Shown here: piece after piece, positions 42,456-54,776 of the stretch
How positions within the stretch are numbered: position 1 is the first letter of the stretch
Layout: each line of letters begins with the position of its first letter
Source of the DNA: Oncomelania hupensis
Taxonomy: Eukaryota; Mollusca; Gastropoda; Littorinimorpha; Pomatiopsidae
Length of the DNA stretch: 64,000 nt
Assembly (NCBI GenBank): GCA_036898135.1
Contig: CM072511.1
Span: 78,623,464 to 78,687,463, forward strand
Reading direction: 5' to 3'
Made by a program: the position numbers and the translations under genes
The notes under the pieces: model-generated
What the model was told of the DNA's origin: nothing
Seen by the model: only the letters and a program-made list of their open reading frames with translations
Databases searched by the model: none

Positions 42456-43650
42456 ATCTTCTCCAATTGTCTGGAAAATGACTCGATAAATTGCGAACGG
42501 AAACGCACATGTGCATCAATAATGTTTTGGTTATCAAGGGCAAAAGCATTCAGGCGTTTGGAAATTTTTACACGAATTGTTTTGCCTAACATTGAGGAAG
42601 CGCGACTTGCGCGCGTCCTATATATCTTTCTAATAGACGCTACGTGTGAAGGCAAGCGGGCACAAAACGCATCTTAGCATGCAGCCGCCGGACCCAAGGG
42701 ACAAGCGATCTAGGGTGGTACCCCATCTCGACCTCAAGATTGTGGGGTGCAACATTCTCGGGGTGTGAACTGTACCGGGTGACCCCGGGTAGAAGAGCAG
42801 GGGATAGAGTACGCTTTTCTTACCGCTCACCTCGTCTGCCGCCAGCCGCCATATTTGTAAGGCCAGGCCACTTTAGCGAGCACAGTCATGATACAGTTAG
42901 AAGTTACCCGCCCCTGATTTACTCTTTTTCTTCTTTCTTTTTTTTTTGCCATGGAGGAGGGAAAAGACTTGTGCACGTGTCACTCGTTTTGGCCGTCCTC
43001 AGCGACTTGCGAGTTGCTCCTTTGAAGTCACCATGCTAGAAATGCTTTCATGATTTCCACTTTCTCCACTTGTTCTGGTTCAGCTCGCAGCCTCTTCATC
43101 ATTCTGGACACAAACGCTCTGCCTTGGTGGCTTGTCAATGTAGACTTTGTCCCTAGCACAGCAAATAAGCCAAACGTGAGCTTTTTCATTCATGTATTTT
43201 TGGATTGTGCTGCAGCAGCGACTCGCAAGTTGTAGGCCTAATTGTGTTTGCAATGTTATTCTGAAAACACACAACTCTTCACCCGCTCCTCGGTTTTCAA
43301 AATGGACAAACAAGTAAAGCTCGAAATCAAAAATGCAATTTAAGTAAATATGCTGGTTGAAATAATTCTATAATCTTTGAAAACACCAGTATGCAAACTG
43401 CAGAGATACGCCTTTGTGTTGCAAAAGTAACAATAAAGTAAAACTTGAAAAACAAAATAAACGCTGTGCTGTCATAATAAGTTAGGTAGACAATAAAATT
43501 CTAATCTTTTTAACACTATATAAATGCCCATACTTTTGCATGCATGTGCATTACTTTAAATGTAAACTTGAAAAAAAAATATTTTCTCCATTTTCCGTGG
43601 ACAAAATTAATCAAGGCACAGCGTAACTTGATGAATAAATTCGTACCTCA
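42456..43650. other. Unique DNA, GC-richer at 42640-42860
   Basis: Open frames of 60-100 codons occur on both strands with no recognisable domain. I do not call a gene. Confidence 0.5.
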
Positions 43651-43751
43651 GTTAACCCCCCCCCCCCCCCCCTACCCCCCTCCTAACCCCACCTCCACGC
43701 CTCAACTTCACTTTCCTTTAATCCTTGATTTCTTCCTCCATCCACACCTTG

Positions 43752-43832
<81 letters not shown>
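43651..43832. repeat. C-homopolymer and (CT)n tracts
   Basis: A run of about 20 C at about 43657-43671 continues C-rich to 43690, with about 39 CT units at 43755-43832. Confidence 0.92.
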
Positions 43833-44331
<499 letters not shown>

Positions 44332-44395
44332 TATAACAAAAATAAAAAAATTATAATAATGATTATATCTATTGCTTTATCTCCTTTGGCTCTGT

Positions 44396-44488
44396 CTTCT
44401 TCTTCTTCTTCTTCTTCTTCTCCTCCTCCTCCTCCTCCTTCTCCTTCTCCTCATTCTTCTTTTACAACAACAACAACAACTACTACTA
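44396..44488. repeat. (CTT)n/(CTC)n and (CAA)n tracts
   Basis: Trinucleotide runs leading into the SINE at 44492. Confidence 0.85.
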
Positions 44489-44491
44489 TTT

Positions 44492-44921
44492 ACTTAATCG
44501 TTCTTATATAGCGCTTTTCCAGCTCAAGAGCTGCTCAAGGCGCTGGCCGATACAGGATCTAACTCAAGCCGCCCGAGACGCCCACCCGCAGCCTTTGGGC
44601 GCATGGTCTGACTCCCGGACAACTGAGCACAATCCTGGGCAGCCAGGGATGGGGGAGAAGGACCTAGGTGCATGCTGGGTGTTTTCTTGTCACCGGCACT
44701 CACCCGTCTAGGACATGAGCGTCAGGATCTTTAAAGTCCGTTATGATGGAATGTATGCGACACAGACTAGACCTCGGTTTATACTCTCATCCGAAGGAGT
44801 AGGAAAATAGGAGTAAAGTGTCTTTCCCAGGGACACAACACAACGGCCCGGCCAGGCCTCGAACCCGGGACCTTCCGATCCGCAAGCCGAAGCACTACCA
44901 TTAGACCACAGTGCCTCCGAG
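44492..44921 (-). mobile_element. SINE family A, full length, minus strand
   Basis: About 430 bp, the best preserved copy. Its minus-strand order is the tRNA head (A box near 44905, B box near 44865), the body with the ACTTTACTCC and TATAAACCGAGG blocks, then the 3' CAGCTC/GAGCTG hairpin and the AGCGCTATATAAG end. Confidence 0.9.
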
Positions 44922-45403
44922 AAAGTAGAGAACCACTCGAACATTTAGAACACTACGAACAGTGAAAATCATAACTACAGTTAGCACAGGATGAATAAAC
45001 CCTGCTAAAGAACTCTCCCAGCACGTTGAACTATATTACTTATTAATTTACCGGTTAATGCAGAAATGTTAAAGTTTGTGGTGAATATATAAAAAGTGAA
45101 ATTACCTACATACGACTGGTGTCATTCTATTTGTATTGTTGTGTAGCTATTAGTTTTCTTCTCTCGAGACATAATAATCTAGTCTTTTGATTAGTAATTA
45201 ACGGTTCTCAAGTTGAGCCAAATGATACTAAAATTCCCGAGAACAAATATAAATTTTATGTGACCAAAGTGCCGTGATCTGTCTCTCACACAACTTTCGG
45301 AATTCTGGTAAAAGAACGATCGATAGTGGTAGCACATCGCCCATCTATCAATAAGTCTTACCCCCTAGTAAGATAAACGTATCTCCCCCAGAATATCATC
45401 ACA

Positions 45404-45404
<1 letters not shown>
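44922..45404. other. Unique DNA
   Basis: Nothing recognised. Confidence 0.45.
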
Positions 45405-45486
<82 letters not shown>

Positions 45487-45533
45487 ACATTAAGAAGAAG
45501 AAGAAGAAGACACACACACACACACACACATAT
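45405..45533. repeat. (CTA)n, (GAA)n and (AC)n microsatellites
   Basis: About 27 CTA units to 45486, then GAA and CA tracts to 45530. Confidence 0.94.
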
Positions 45534-45599
45534 GTAAATTCACACATTCTTAGAAACTTAAGCTGTGGGAGGATAGAGAAGAACAAAGAGGTATACAAT

Positions 45600-45697
45600 C
45601 ATCTTAATTATTAGGAGCAAAGGGAGCTTAAATATTTATGGAGCCTTGTTTTAAAAGATGGTATTCATTTACTTTTCTTGACCTCTTCTGGTAAAGA
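45600..45697 (-). pseudogene. L2/CR1-like LINE, last coding part (outer level of nest)
   Basis: On the minus strand it reads SLPEEVKKSK, then after one stop IPSFKTRLHKYL. This is the canonical end of L2/CR1-type RT proteins that follows the WNSLP block found at 50348-50370. It was separated from its upstream part by the RTE insertion, and TCTGGTAAAGA (45687-45697) is the left target duplicate. Confidence 0.75.
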
Positions 45698-45941
45698 AAC
45701 TCCGCCAAGGACAGCCTCAAGCCCGGCTGCAAAAGGAGGAGGGTTGGGTGTGGGGTTAGCACCCCCACCCCGTAAAAAAAGACTACGCTACAGAAACGTC
45801 AACAACAGAAGAAAGAGAAAACGTTATCCTGGGAGAGGAAGGTACTTCATCACGATGACCTATGACGCCTTGTGGTGAAAGCCGAGAGGAAGCCACAGAG
45901 CCGACTATCCTTCTGTCAACCAGGAAAACCACCATCGGCAC
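45698..45941 (+). pseudogene. RTE family 2, 5' UTR and start of ORF, upstream of solo LTR
   Basis: Contains the 5' leader (a CGCCAAGGACAGCC start and a GTGGGGTTAGCACCCCCACC palindromic stretch). The frame EATEPTILLSTRKTTIGT continues as WNVRTMYESGK after the solo LTR. The continuity of this frame across the LTR shows that the LTR is a later insertion. Confidence 0.85.
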
Positions 45942-47486
45942 TGTCATGAATTGGCTAGTTTTAACTCTGCTCATCGACTATTTAGCCTTGTGTAAGTAAT
46001 TGTAACAGTAGAGAGTTAGTATAGTACACAGCAGCAAGTAAATTACACAGCAAGCCACACACCGCGAGCCCGACCCACGCTCCGCAGTGAGTCAGCACTT
46101 GAGCTTTGAATCGGACCGTTTTAACCAATCAGAGCAGGCTCAGTGGGTAGAGCAGTTCTGACTGTGTCAGAGCCTAACACAGTTTGAATCAGTCGTGTGT
46201 GAGACGAGGTAGAGTCAACATCTCCACAGCTAGAGAAATCTCTGCACTCATAGACCAGGAAGCAGGACTTAGAAATCTTAGAATTCTCTCAAGTCACAAC
46301 GGGCCTGAACTTGTCAAACAGGTAAATGGACACCCTTCTGTTTCATCGTGATATAGTTATATTATTGTTGAAATTATGTTTGTGGAATTTGCTATGCATA
46401 AATGTGAATTATTAATCCGAATTTGCCGTACCACGTGGAAGAGCCGAGCACGAGGCGAAACACGACCGGTTGCGCCGCCATGTTGTATCCCGTACGGAAC
46501 CACTGTTGTTTAACTTATATGTATGTTTGCAGACCAGTGGCTGTACCACTGAATGTTTATATTATTATTAATTCTGTATGTGTATAGTTAGACACGATTT
46601 ATATTTATGTATGTATAGGAATTTAGAGTGAGATTACAGCGGACCCCGGAAGTAGCAGAATGTTCGTCGCTTATGTATAGAGATGTGGAGCTATCACTGA
46701 GGGCTACTTTGGCTTTCAGTGAGACGCTCTGCACAAACCGATTATTCAGGGTTGTGCAGAATTTCGTCTCTTATATTACAGACGAGCAGGCGAGCTATCC
46801 CGAGCTATCCCGAGCTATCCTGGGCACCCCACTCCACAGAAACGACTAGTTGGTTGAGGAGACTCTGCCGCACAAGCCGGAAAGAGCTACCTTGCAAAAC
46901 CCCCTACAAGACCCCACAGCGTGGCAAGGGACCCCAACTACACAACTACCCAGGTGGACCAGAAGCTACCTCACAGAAGGACTTCGCACGCTCCATCTAG
47001 CAGTTAAGTGAACACGCCAAGGTGCACTTAAACTGATCATAACAGGACCACAGTAGTCCAACTCTTCAGAAACTGTAAAACGGACCACAGTAGTCCAAAT
47101 CTACATGAAATATTATCGCAAGTGCCCGAGGAAGATATAACAGCTGCCTAGACTATCAGCGATCGAACTATTAGCAGTGACTGAGACTTTTTAAGTTAGA
47201 TTAGTACTTAGAGAATCTTGTATAGAGTAGAAGAAATAAATGTGTGATTTTAACTGTTATCAAGTGGCTGGACTACATATGATTCATAGCCGTGTGAAAG
47301 CTAGTGTGACAGTATCTTTTACCATTTTTCTATCTATTTCTGTACCCCAACCTTAACACAGAACGAGCTAAACAAATAAATTTATTAAAGTAATTCATAG
47401 GGTGACTTACTAGCAGTTCCCACCGAATAAACGTGAGGGTCCATAATTCCATTGTGCAGAGCCCATAAACCCCACGTGACAGGCAC
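45937..47486 (+). mobile_element. Solo LTR of the Gmr1-like family
   Basis: 1540 bp (45942-47481), TGTCATG to CGTGACA, similar to copy A LTRs throughout but with many substitutions. Flanked by GGCAC at 45937-45941 and 47482-47486, a perfect 5-bp target duplication. No interior is present, so LTR-LTR recombination removed it. Confidence 0.96.
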
Positions 47487-50338
47487 ATGGAATGTTCGGA
47501 CCATGTACGAGTCGGGAAAGACAGCACAGGTAGCAGCTGAGATGAGGAATGATGACCTGTCCGCGTTAGGCATCAGCGAGACACGGTGGACCCAAGCTGG
47601 ACAGAGGCGACTGATCACAGGAGAGCTATTGCTGTACTCCGGACACGAAGAAAGCGATGCAGCCCACACGCAGGGAGTAGGCGTCATGTTGTCCAATCAG
47701 GCACAGAGGGCACTGATTGGATGGGAATCCCATGGCTCCAAGATCATCACAGCGTCTTTCCGTACCAAGATGAGGAAGATCAAGATGAACCTCGTCCAGT
47801 GCTACGCTCCACCGAACGACAGTGAAGAGGATGTTAAAGACCATTTCTACAGCAGACTACAGAGGATCCTCGAGACCTACCCAGACAAGGACATCACCAT
47901 CCTCACGATTGGGTCTGAAAACACCGGATACGAACCAGTCATTGGCACCCACGCCTTAGGAGTAATGAATGAGAATGGAGAGAGATTTTGCGGACCTGCG
48001 TGCACTCAACAACCTGGTCATCGGATCCACAAGAGTACATGGGTATCTCCAGACAACGCGACAGAGAACCAGATCGACCACATCTGCATGAGCAAGAAAT
48101 TCGGAGATCCTTGCAAGACGTTAGAGTGAGAAGATGAGCAGTCGTGGCGTCCGACCATCACTTGGTGGTGGCGAGACTGAAGCTGAAGCTGAAGAGGACC
48201 CAGTTAAATTCGTCAGGCGGAAGAATGAAGTACAACATCAGCCTTCTGACAGACCCCAAGACAAAAGAACAGTTTAGTCTGGCGCTGATGAACAGGTTCG
48301 AAGTGCTTCGGGGATTATTTGATGAAGAAGAAGACAGTGTACTCAACAGGTGGCATAAAGTGAAAGATACACTAAGATCGTCATGCCAAGACGTAGAGGG
48401 GCCAAAGAAACATCAACAGAAAGAGTGGATCACAGCAGAGACCTTGGTCAAGATAGTAGAAAGAAAGTAGAAGAAGGCAACAGTCAACAACAGCAGAACC
48501 AGAGCAGCAAAGGCCAAGGCCCAAAAGACTACACAGGAGCCCATAGCGAAGTGAAAAGAAGCATCAAGAAAGATAAGAAGTCCAACGTGGACGGGCTGGC
48601 AGCTGAAGCGGAACAGGCGGCGTACAGCGGCAATATAAAACAATTGTACGACACCACCAAGCGACTCTCCGGAATGTTCAGCAAGCCAGAAAGACCTGTT
48701 AAGGACAAGCAGGGAAACACCATGAACAGTCTAGACCAGCAGTTGAACAGATGGGCTGAACACTTTGAGGAACTCCTGAATAGACCAGCACCAACGAATC
48801 CCCCAATCATTAAACCAGCCAATGTAAATCTTCCGATCAACTGTGAGAAACCGACCAGAGAAGAGATAAGGAAGGCCATCACCCTGATGAAGAATGGAAA
48901 GGCCGCTAGATCTGACGACATCCCAGCAGAGGCGCTAAAAGCGGACCTGGATGCGTCAGTGGAGATGCTGTACCCACTCCTTGAGAGGATCTGGGAGGAA
49001 GAAGATGATCCGGCACACTGGAAAGAAGACTACCTGATCAGGCTTCCCAACAAAGGTGACCTCAGCAACTGTAACATCTACAGGGGCATCACACTTCTAT
49101 CTGTGCCTGGGAAGGTCTTCAACCGGGGTCCTTTTGGAGAGGATGAAGGTCACTGTCGACCCACAGTTACGAGACAAGCAGGCAGGCTTCCGGCAGAACA
49201 GATCCTGCACAGACCAGATTGCAACGCTCCGCATCAGAGTTGAGCAGTCCCTAGAATGGAACTCGCCGTTGTTTATCAACTTCGTCGACTATGAGAAGGC
49301 GTTTGACAGCGAGGATCGGGATACCCCCTGAAAGCTTCTTCGACACTATGGCATCCCAGCCAAGATGGTCAATCTGATCAGGAACTCCTTTGACGGCATG
49401 TCCTGCAGAGTTATTCATGGAGGATAGCTCACAGACAACTTCCAGGTGAAAACCTGAGTCTGACAAGGGTGCTTGTCTTTCCTATTCCTCTTCGCCATAG
49501 ACTGAATTATGAAGACGTCCACCAGCGAAAGTAGGAACGGAATCCAGTAGACTCTGTGGAGCCAGCTCAGTAACCTGGACTTCGTTGACGACCTTGCTCT
49601 TCTTTCCCATAAGTCGACAGCAGTTGCAAGAGAAGACAAACGCAGTGGCAGCCACATCGTCGGAGGTAGGCCTCAACATCCACAAGGACAAGAGCAAGAT
49701 CCTGAAGATCAACTTCATCAGTACCGAAACAGTCACCCTGAATGGAATTCCCCTGGAAGAAGAGCAGTCCTTCACCTATCTGGGTAGCATCATTGACCAA
49801 CAGGGCGGCACAGATGCGGACGTCAAGTCTAGGATCGGCAAAGCAAGAGCTGTCTTCATTCAGCTCAAGAACATCTGGACCTCCAGAGAGCTGTCTTTGG
49901 CCACCAAGATTTGAGTGTTCAACTCCAATTTGAAGTCAGTCTTACTGTATGGAGCAGAGACATGGAGGACAACCAAGACCACCATCAAGAAAATCCAGAC
50001 CTTCATCAACAGTTGCCTCAGAAGGATTCTCCAGATCCACTGGCCCGACACCATCAGCAACGCCAACTCTCTGCTGAAGATGAAATCAGGAAAAGGAGAT
50101 GGGGCTGGATAGGGCATACTCTACGCAAACCAGCAACGAACGTCACCCGGCAGGCGCTGAAGTGGAACCCTCAGGGAAAGCGAAAGAGTGTCCAAGGAAC
50201 ACCTGGCGACGTGACCTCGATGTCGACATCATCAAGATGGGCTACACCTGGAGTCAGTTAGATAGAATGGCACAGGACAGAGGATTCTGGAGAGCTGTTG
50301 TTGGCGGCCCATACTGTGGCAGGGGTGGCGGGTATTAA
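47482..50338 (+). pseudogene. RTE family 2 endonuclease/RT remnant
   Basis: Reads WNVRTMYESGKTAQVAAEM, SALGISETRW, QCYAPPNDSEEDVK and a SDHHLV motif at about 48151. RT follows with KNGKAARSDDIPAEALK (about 48890-48945), FVDYEKAFDS (about 49282-49310), an RNSFDGMSCRV-like block, FVDDLALLSH (about 49578-49610), FTYLGSIID and VLLYGAETW. The C-terminus [20 protein letters not shown] is followed by RMAQDRGFWRAVVGG, ending at the TAA of 50336-50338. Frameshifts near 48110, 48460, 49110 and 49600 and stops near 49330, 49427 and 50110 inactivate it. It is an EN-RT protein without RNase H, clearly distinct from the GGATA family in sequence, tail and C-terminus. Confidence 0.9.
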
Positions 50339-50347
50339 GTAAGTAAG

Positions 50348-50720
50348 TCTGGTAGAGAATTCTACATGCTTTGCCCAGAAGAGGACAGAGCTGCTTTAAA
50401 CCTGTCTATGCGTGGTCTTGGAAATGTCAAACTATGTCGGAAAAATGAATAACGAGATGTTGACTTGATAAAAAGTGCTTTTAAATAATCAGGAGCTATA
50501 TTCTTAATTATTTTATACATTAAAACTATTTTATTGTAATTTAGGTGTTTGTTAAGGGGGAGCATGCCAGCTATTTTTAGTTTTTAACCGGTTGTGATGG
50601 AAGCGTTGGGGATAACTAATTTTGCAGCTCTGCGGTGAATAGAATTAATGTTTTGGAACAAGGCATCACTGCAACCGTCTCATATTGTTGATGCATAATC
50701 AATGTGAAATTTGATATGAG
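50348..50720 (-). pseudogene. L2/CR1-like LINE, RT C-terminal part (outer level, upstream half)
   Basis: The minus strand encodes LFQNINSIHRRAAKLVIP, MLPLNKHLNYNKIVLMYKII, APDYLKALF and PRPRIDRFKAALSSSGQSM, then *NSLP at the RTE target duplicate. The protein continues at 45697 downward. It is a fragment with stops. Confidence 0.82.
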
Positions 50721-51430
50721 AATCTTAAAAAAAAAATTTAGCATCTGCAGTTATTATATTAAGATATTCTTATGATATTATTATGATAAGTTATGATAGA
50801 AAAAGAGCATAGCGCATTTTGGTGGTCTACATATCGCGCAATGCGCTTTATAGTGAAAAAAACATTATTTTTTCAAAGCAACTAAAACCCTTAAAAGCTT
50901 AACAAGAGTTGACCCTTTAAATTACAATGACAAAGCAATTGGCTCAGGTAATATAGCTAGGTAGGCTTATGTTATAAATGTATTTATGTGGTGCGAATGT
51001 GTGTGACTGCGCCCGTACGTCTCGAATCATCTCAGTGAAGAAGATGTTAATAAAACAACCAACCAACGACAAAGCAATCCTTGCTACAATAAAAACAAGC
51101 AATGCTGACAATCCACTCGCAGCTTGGACAATTATAGAGCCCCAAACCTTACAAGCCTACATAAAATATGTTACAGTGGCAGTGCCATGAAAGTGCTAAC
51201 CTACATCACAGACTGTGCATGGGCAAAACTATAAATAAAAATATTATGTTAGTCTTGTTTTATGTCGTGTTTCTTATTTTTGTCCTTCTCCTTCTCCTTC
51301 TTCTTCTTCTTCCGTCCTTTTTGTCTTTTAAACTTGCAACACTTCTTGTCCCTGCTACTGTTGTTGTTGCTGCTGTTGTTGTTTTGGTGTTGTTGGAGGT
51401 GGTGGTCTTCTTCTTCTTCTTCCTTGTCCC
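50721..51430. other. Unique DNA
   Basis: Nothing recognised. A pyrimidine-rich TTC/TTG tract lies at 51280-51425. Confidence 0.45.
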
Positions 51431-51690
51431 ACCGCTCTAGCACAAGTGGTATAGCGTTCGCCTGGCACACCGATGACCCAGGTTCGAATCCCGTGGTGGG
51501 CGAAATAAAAGTGGCCATTTTTCATTGTCCATTTTTGCAGTATGATTGCTACTGTGGTTCGGTGTTGATTTAGGTCCCCCTACCCCTTGTTCCCTAGGAT
51601 GGTTATCCCCGTCTTCCATATCGCCAATGGTGGGTGTAGATGTTAAACCTCATTGTTCTATCTTCTTCTTCTTCTTCTTCTTCTAAACAA
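51431..51690 (+). mobile_element. tRNA-derived SINE, family C, with (TTC)n tail
   Basis: A box TAGCACAAGTGG (about 51438), B box GGTTCGAATCCC (about 51482), and a body with ATAAAAGTGGCCATTT and GGATGGTTATCCCCGTC. It ends GTTAAACCTCATTG, followed by (TTC)8. The second copy is at 16134-16345 (minus). Confidence 0.85.
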
Positions 51691-52899
51691 GTAAACTGCA
51701 AATCTTGTAGATACTTTGCTTTTCTTTTTGAAATGCGTGCGCTGAAAGCTTCCAGCAAACACAATAGCTAAGTGACTGTCTTCTGGCCCTTCTTCAGACA
51801 CGAAAAGTCAACTCAACACCATTACGACACATCAGACATTTTGGGGTTAGGATTGTGTGGGGGATTTTGTCTATGTTATAGCGGCTCTATATTCCTATGT
51901 ATTCCCACATCTCTATTCTCCCAAGCTTCAACCTTTTAACATAGCCTATTATTGAGGACGTTGAACACTATTTTACTACATTTACTACTACACAATATGT
52001 AGTTCATATTATATGTTGAGTTCAGAGCTGTGAGAACAATGACCGGTGGAAACATAGCAGCAGAGGGATACCACCCAGGTTTGTGGGTACATGGAGTTAA
52101 AGGAACACAATCTGTGCATGCATGCATCATATCGCACGAAATTTACAGAACATGACGCCCTTAAACGGGTGAGAACCAGACACCAACTCACTCAGGAAGT
52201 ACTAAGTCATATCCTTACTCGTCTTTAGTGGTGCTTTCGCGGAGAATGCAACCCGAATTTCGTCCACTTGGGTCAGGAATATACTCAAAATCCAAAATCC
52301 AAAAATCCAAAATATAAAGATGTAGGAACATAGTAATGTGTGGAACACATGGCCAACACATTTTTTCTACGTCCCCTTCTTTTCTTTCCAGTTAAAAAAA
52401 AAAGTCTGAACTTTTCTACCCTTCTTTTCATTTTTCAAGTCACTTTTTGGTACGTCTCCGTTTCCTGACAGTTTGCACTCTCCTCACTTAACTTTCTTTT
52501 AACGAGAAATTGTCAATTGGAAATAAGCCACGTTCTTTTTTGTCGCCCCTTAAAAGGGGGCGTGTGCTCTTTTGAAAAGGAAAAGGAAAAAGAGCAAAAC
52601 TTGGCGGGTAATTTCAAGCGTTTTGTTTCCTACTTTTGTGATGAATGATGTTCCTCCGTTAGATTTCGCTTTACAAACACACTTACAGTAGAAAATTGTT
52701 TAAAAAATAATCTGATAGATTACTTCTCAGTACGATCTCTTTTTTTTCCTTATTGTGTTCCAGTTCTTTTGCGGTTCTTATCTCTTTCTTTTGGTTTTAT
52801 TTTTGTGCTTTTTTTCTGTCACTTTTTTAACGTACCTCCTTTCTTCCCGTACAGATTCTTCCTTATTTATTTCTTTTTATCTGTATTTCTTTACGTTCT

Positions 52900-52901
<2 letters not shown>
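51691..52901. other. Unique DNA
   Basis: No gene recognised. A perfect CArG-type CCTTAAAAGG sits at 52548-52557 inside a longer near-palindrome (CGCCCCTT/AAGGGGGCG). Confidence 0.45.

Positions 52902-52987
<86 letters not shown>
52902..52987. repeat. (AAT)n microsatellite
   Basis: About 28 units, ending directly at a SINE 3' terminus. Confidence 0.95.
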
Positions 52988-52988
<1 letters not shown>

Positions 52989-53050
52989 AGGATGCTATGT
53001 ACGCGCCTTTCCCCAAGGCTCAAAGCGCGGCGATCTATACCAACATACAC
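52988..53050 (-). repeat. SINE 3' tail abutting (AAT)n
   Basis: Minus strand: GATCGCCGCGCTTTGAGCC, then AAAGGCGCGTACATAGCATC and CTG, followed by (TTA)n. Same terminus as at 53516 and 27258. Confidence 0.65.
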
Positions 53051-53296
53051 GCTCACCTGTCTCATTTTACCCTCACACACACCCCCCGTCCTCATGATCC
53101 TCTAAATGAGTAATCTTTACATGATAGCTTATCGTTTTTTCCCGTTTGTTAATTACCAAAATTGTTTTAAAAAAACAACAACAACAGAACATAACAAATG
53201 AATAAAACAAATGCACAAAGAATGAATAAATGACGATTTATAAATGCGCATTTGAAAAAATAAAGTAGTATGATAAATAAGTTGATGTTGTTGGTG

Positions 53297-53298
<2 letters not shown>

Positions 53299-53361
<63 letters not shown>

Positions 53362-53377
53362 AATAATAATAATAGGC

Positions 53378-53418
<41 letters not shown>

Positions 53419-53471
53419 CATCATAATCATAATCATAATCATAATCATAATCATAATCATAATCATAATAA

Positions 53472-53515
<44 letters not shown>
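53299..53515. repeat. Composite (AAT)n, (AATCAT)n, (GAA)n array
   Basis: AAT units to about 53418 with one break at 53357-53380, then AATCAT hexamers to 53470, then GAA units to the SINE tail at 53516. Confidence 0.95.
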
Positions 53516-53795
53516 CAGGATGCTATCACGCGCTTTTTCTTCAATCGAACTCATGGCGCGGCGATCTGAAGAGAACGCTATTACAGAAGTCGGAATAGAA
53601 ATCAATTTTTATTTCTTAAAATTTTACAATGACTGCTGCTTCCAATACTATTAGTGAAGGGAGGGATGAAACCGGAGTACCCGGAGAAAGCCCTCGTACC
53701 TACGTCACAGAAATTGGTCCCACGCGGTGTTCAACCCGCGACCATCGGCATAGGAAACCAGCTCACTATCAACTAAGCTGCCAGGCCACCTCTCA
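53516..53795 (-). mobile_element. tRNA-derived SINE, family D, minus strand
   Basis: The minus-strand head reads GGCAGCTTAGTTGATAGTGA (A-box-like) and CGCGGGTTGAACACC (diverged B box). The body has CTCCGGGTACTCCGGTTTC and the terminus is GATCGCCGCGCCATGAG, then GCGCGTGATAGCATCCTG. It joins a (TTC)n tail on the minus strand. Confidence 0.75.
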
Positions 53796-54776
53796 TGGTC
53801 GTGAATGACCTGGGTGTAGAGAGTTTAAAAGGTACACCTTTCAGTTCAATCCAAATCAGAATTAAAAAGTAATTCAGTCAAATGAAAATTAATCATTGGA
53901 ATAGTTTCGGACGATAGAAGGCTATGGAGGCAACACGCAAAAATAAAAAAGCAAATCAATCAAACGGCATTAATTGAAAAGTCATTAATATGAATTTTAA
54001 TTCCAGATAAATCAGTGCTAACTTATCATTCATGCTAATGCACACACACACACCCACACCACCCACCCACACACACACGCACACACACACACCCACACAT
54101 ACAAAGACTCACACTTATGGCACATACACTATACATAAACACACCTCAAGGAAGTAATAAAAATAAGTAATTTTGTGTGGGTCAAAGTACTGACGTTGAA
54201 ATTATTTTACTTCTTCATTATACGGCAGGATAATTTATTGCAGCAACCCGTTGCGCAATCAATCCACCATTAATCATCAAGAAACAACGATAATAATTCT
54301 GCACTGACTCCACTTATGCTCTTTGCATTCGTAGTGCTTTTTGTATATCCAGACTTATCCTAAAATACGTTAGTATGGTCAGAATAAGAACGAGCCAAAT
54401 GATGGTCCCTCCATCGGTTAATCGGTCGGTCCGTTGCACGCTTATTCTGAAGAACCATGGTAATCAAACTTCATTGGACCATTTCCAGATTCTCGCGCCA
54501 TCGTATTAGCTTTAACTCAAAGGTAAGGTTGTTGGTGTCAATTATTTGCTAAACACGTTTAGGACCATATCTATATATAAAAAAATCTGATTCGATTTTT
54601 ATTATGTTTGGTATACAGTTACTTCAACCCATGGCCAATCATTCCGTAACAGTCCGTTGTTTAGTTAATTGGTCGGAACAACGGTCGGTATTTTATGACT
54701 CGATAGATTTTGATTTTAGCTTTACTATAAAAATACGTTAACTACTGTTTGTGTTATGTATCTTATATAGCCTCAG
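53796..54776. other. Unique DNA with CA tract
   Basis: CA-rich at 54042-54105. Nothing else recognised. Confidence 0.45.

Larger units (their letters stand above)
45687..50358 (+). mobile_element. Second RTE-like family, full extent, with nested solo LTR
   Basis: The body runs from 45698 to a (TAAG)n tail at 50335-50347, flanked by TCTGGTAAAGA (45687-45697) and TCTGGTAGAGA (50348-50358), an 11-bp duplication with one mismatch. The target is an L2-like LINE. A Gmr1-family solo LTR (45942-47481) interrupts the endonuclease reading frame. Confidence 0.9.

Noticed and set aside
42740..43039. A 99-codon frame as a possible host exon
   Set aside because: No domain, a low-complexity phenylalanine run and no splice or conservation evidence.
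52548..52557. CArG box (CCTTAAAAGG) as an SRF-controlled promoter
   Set aside because: A single 10-bp match in unique AT-rich DNA with no gene nearby. Expected by chance at this scale.
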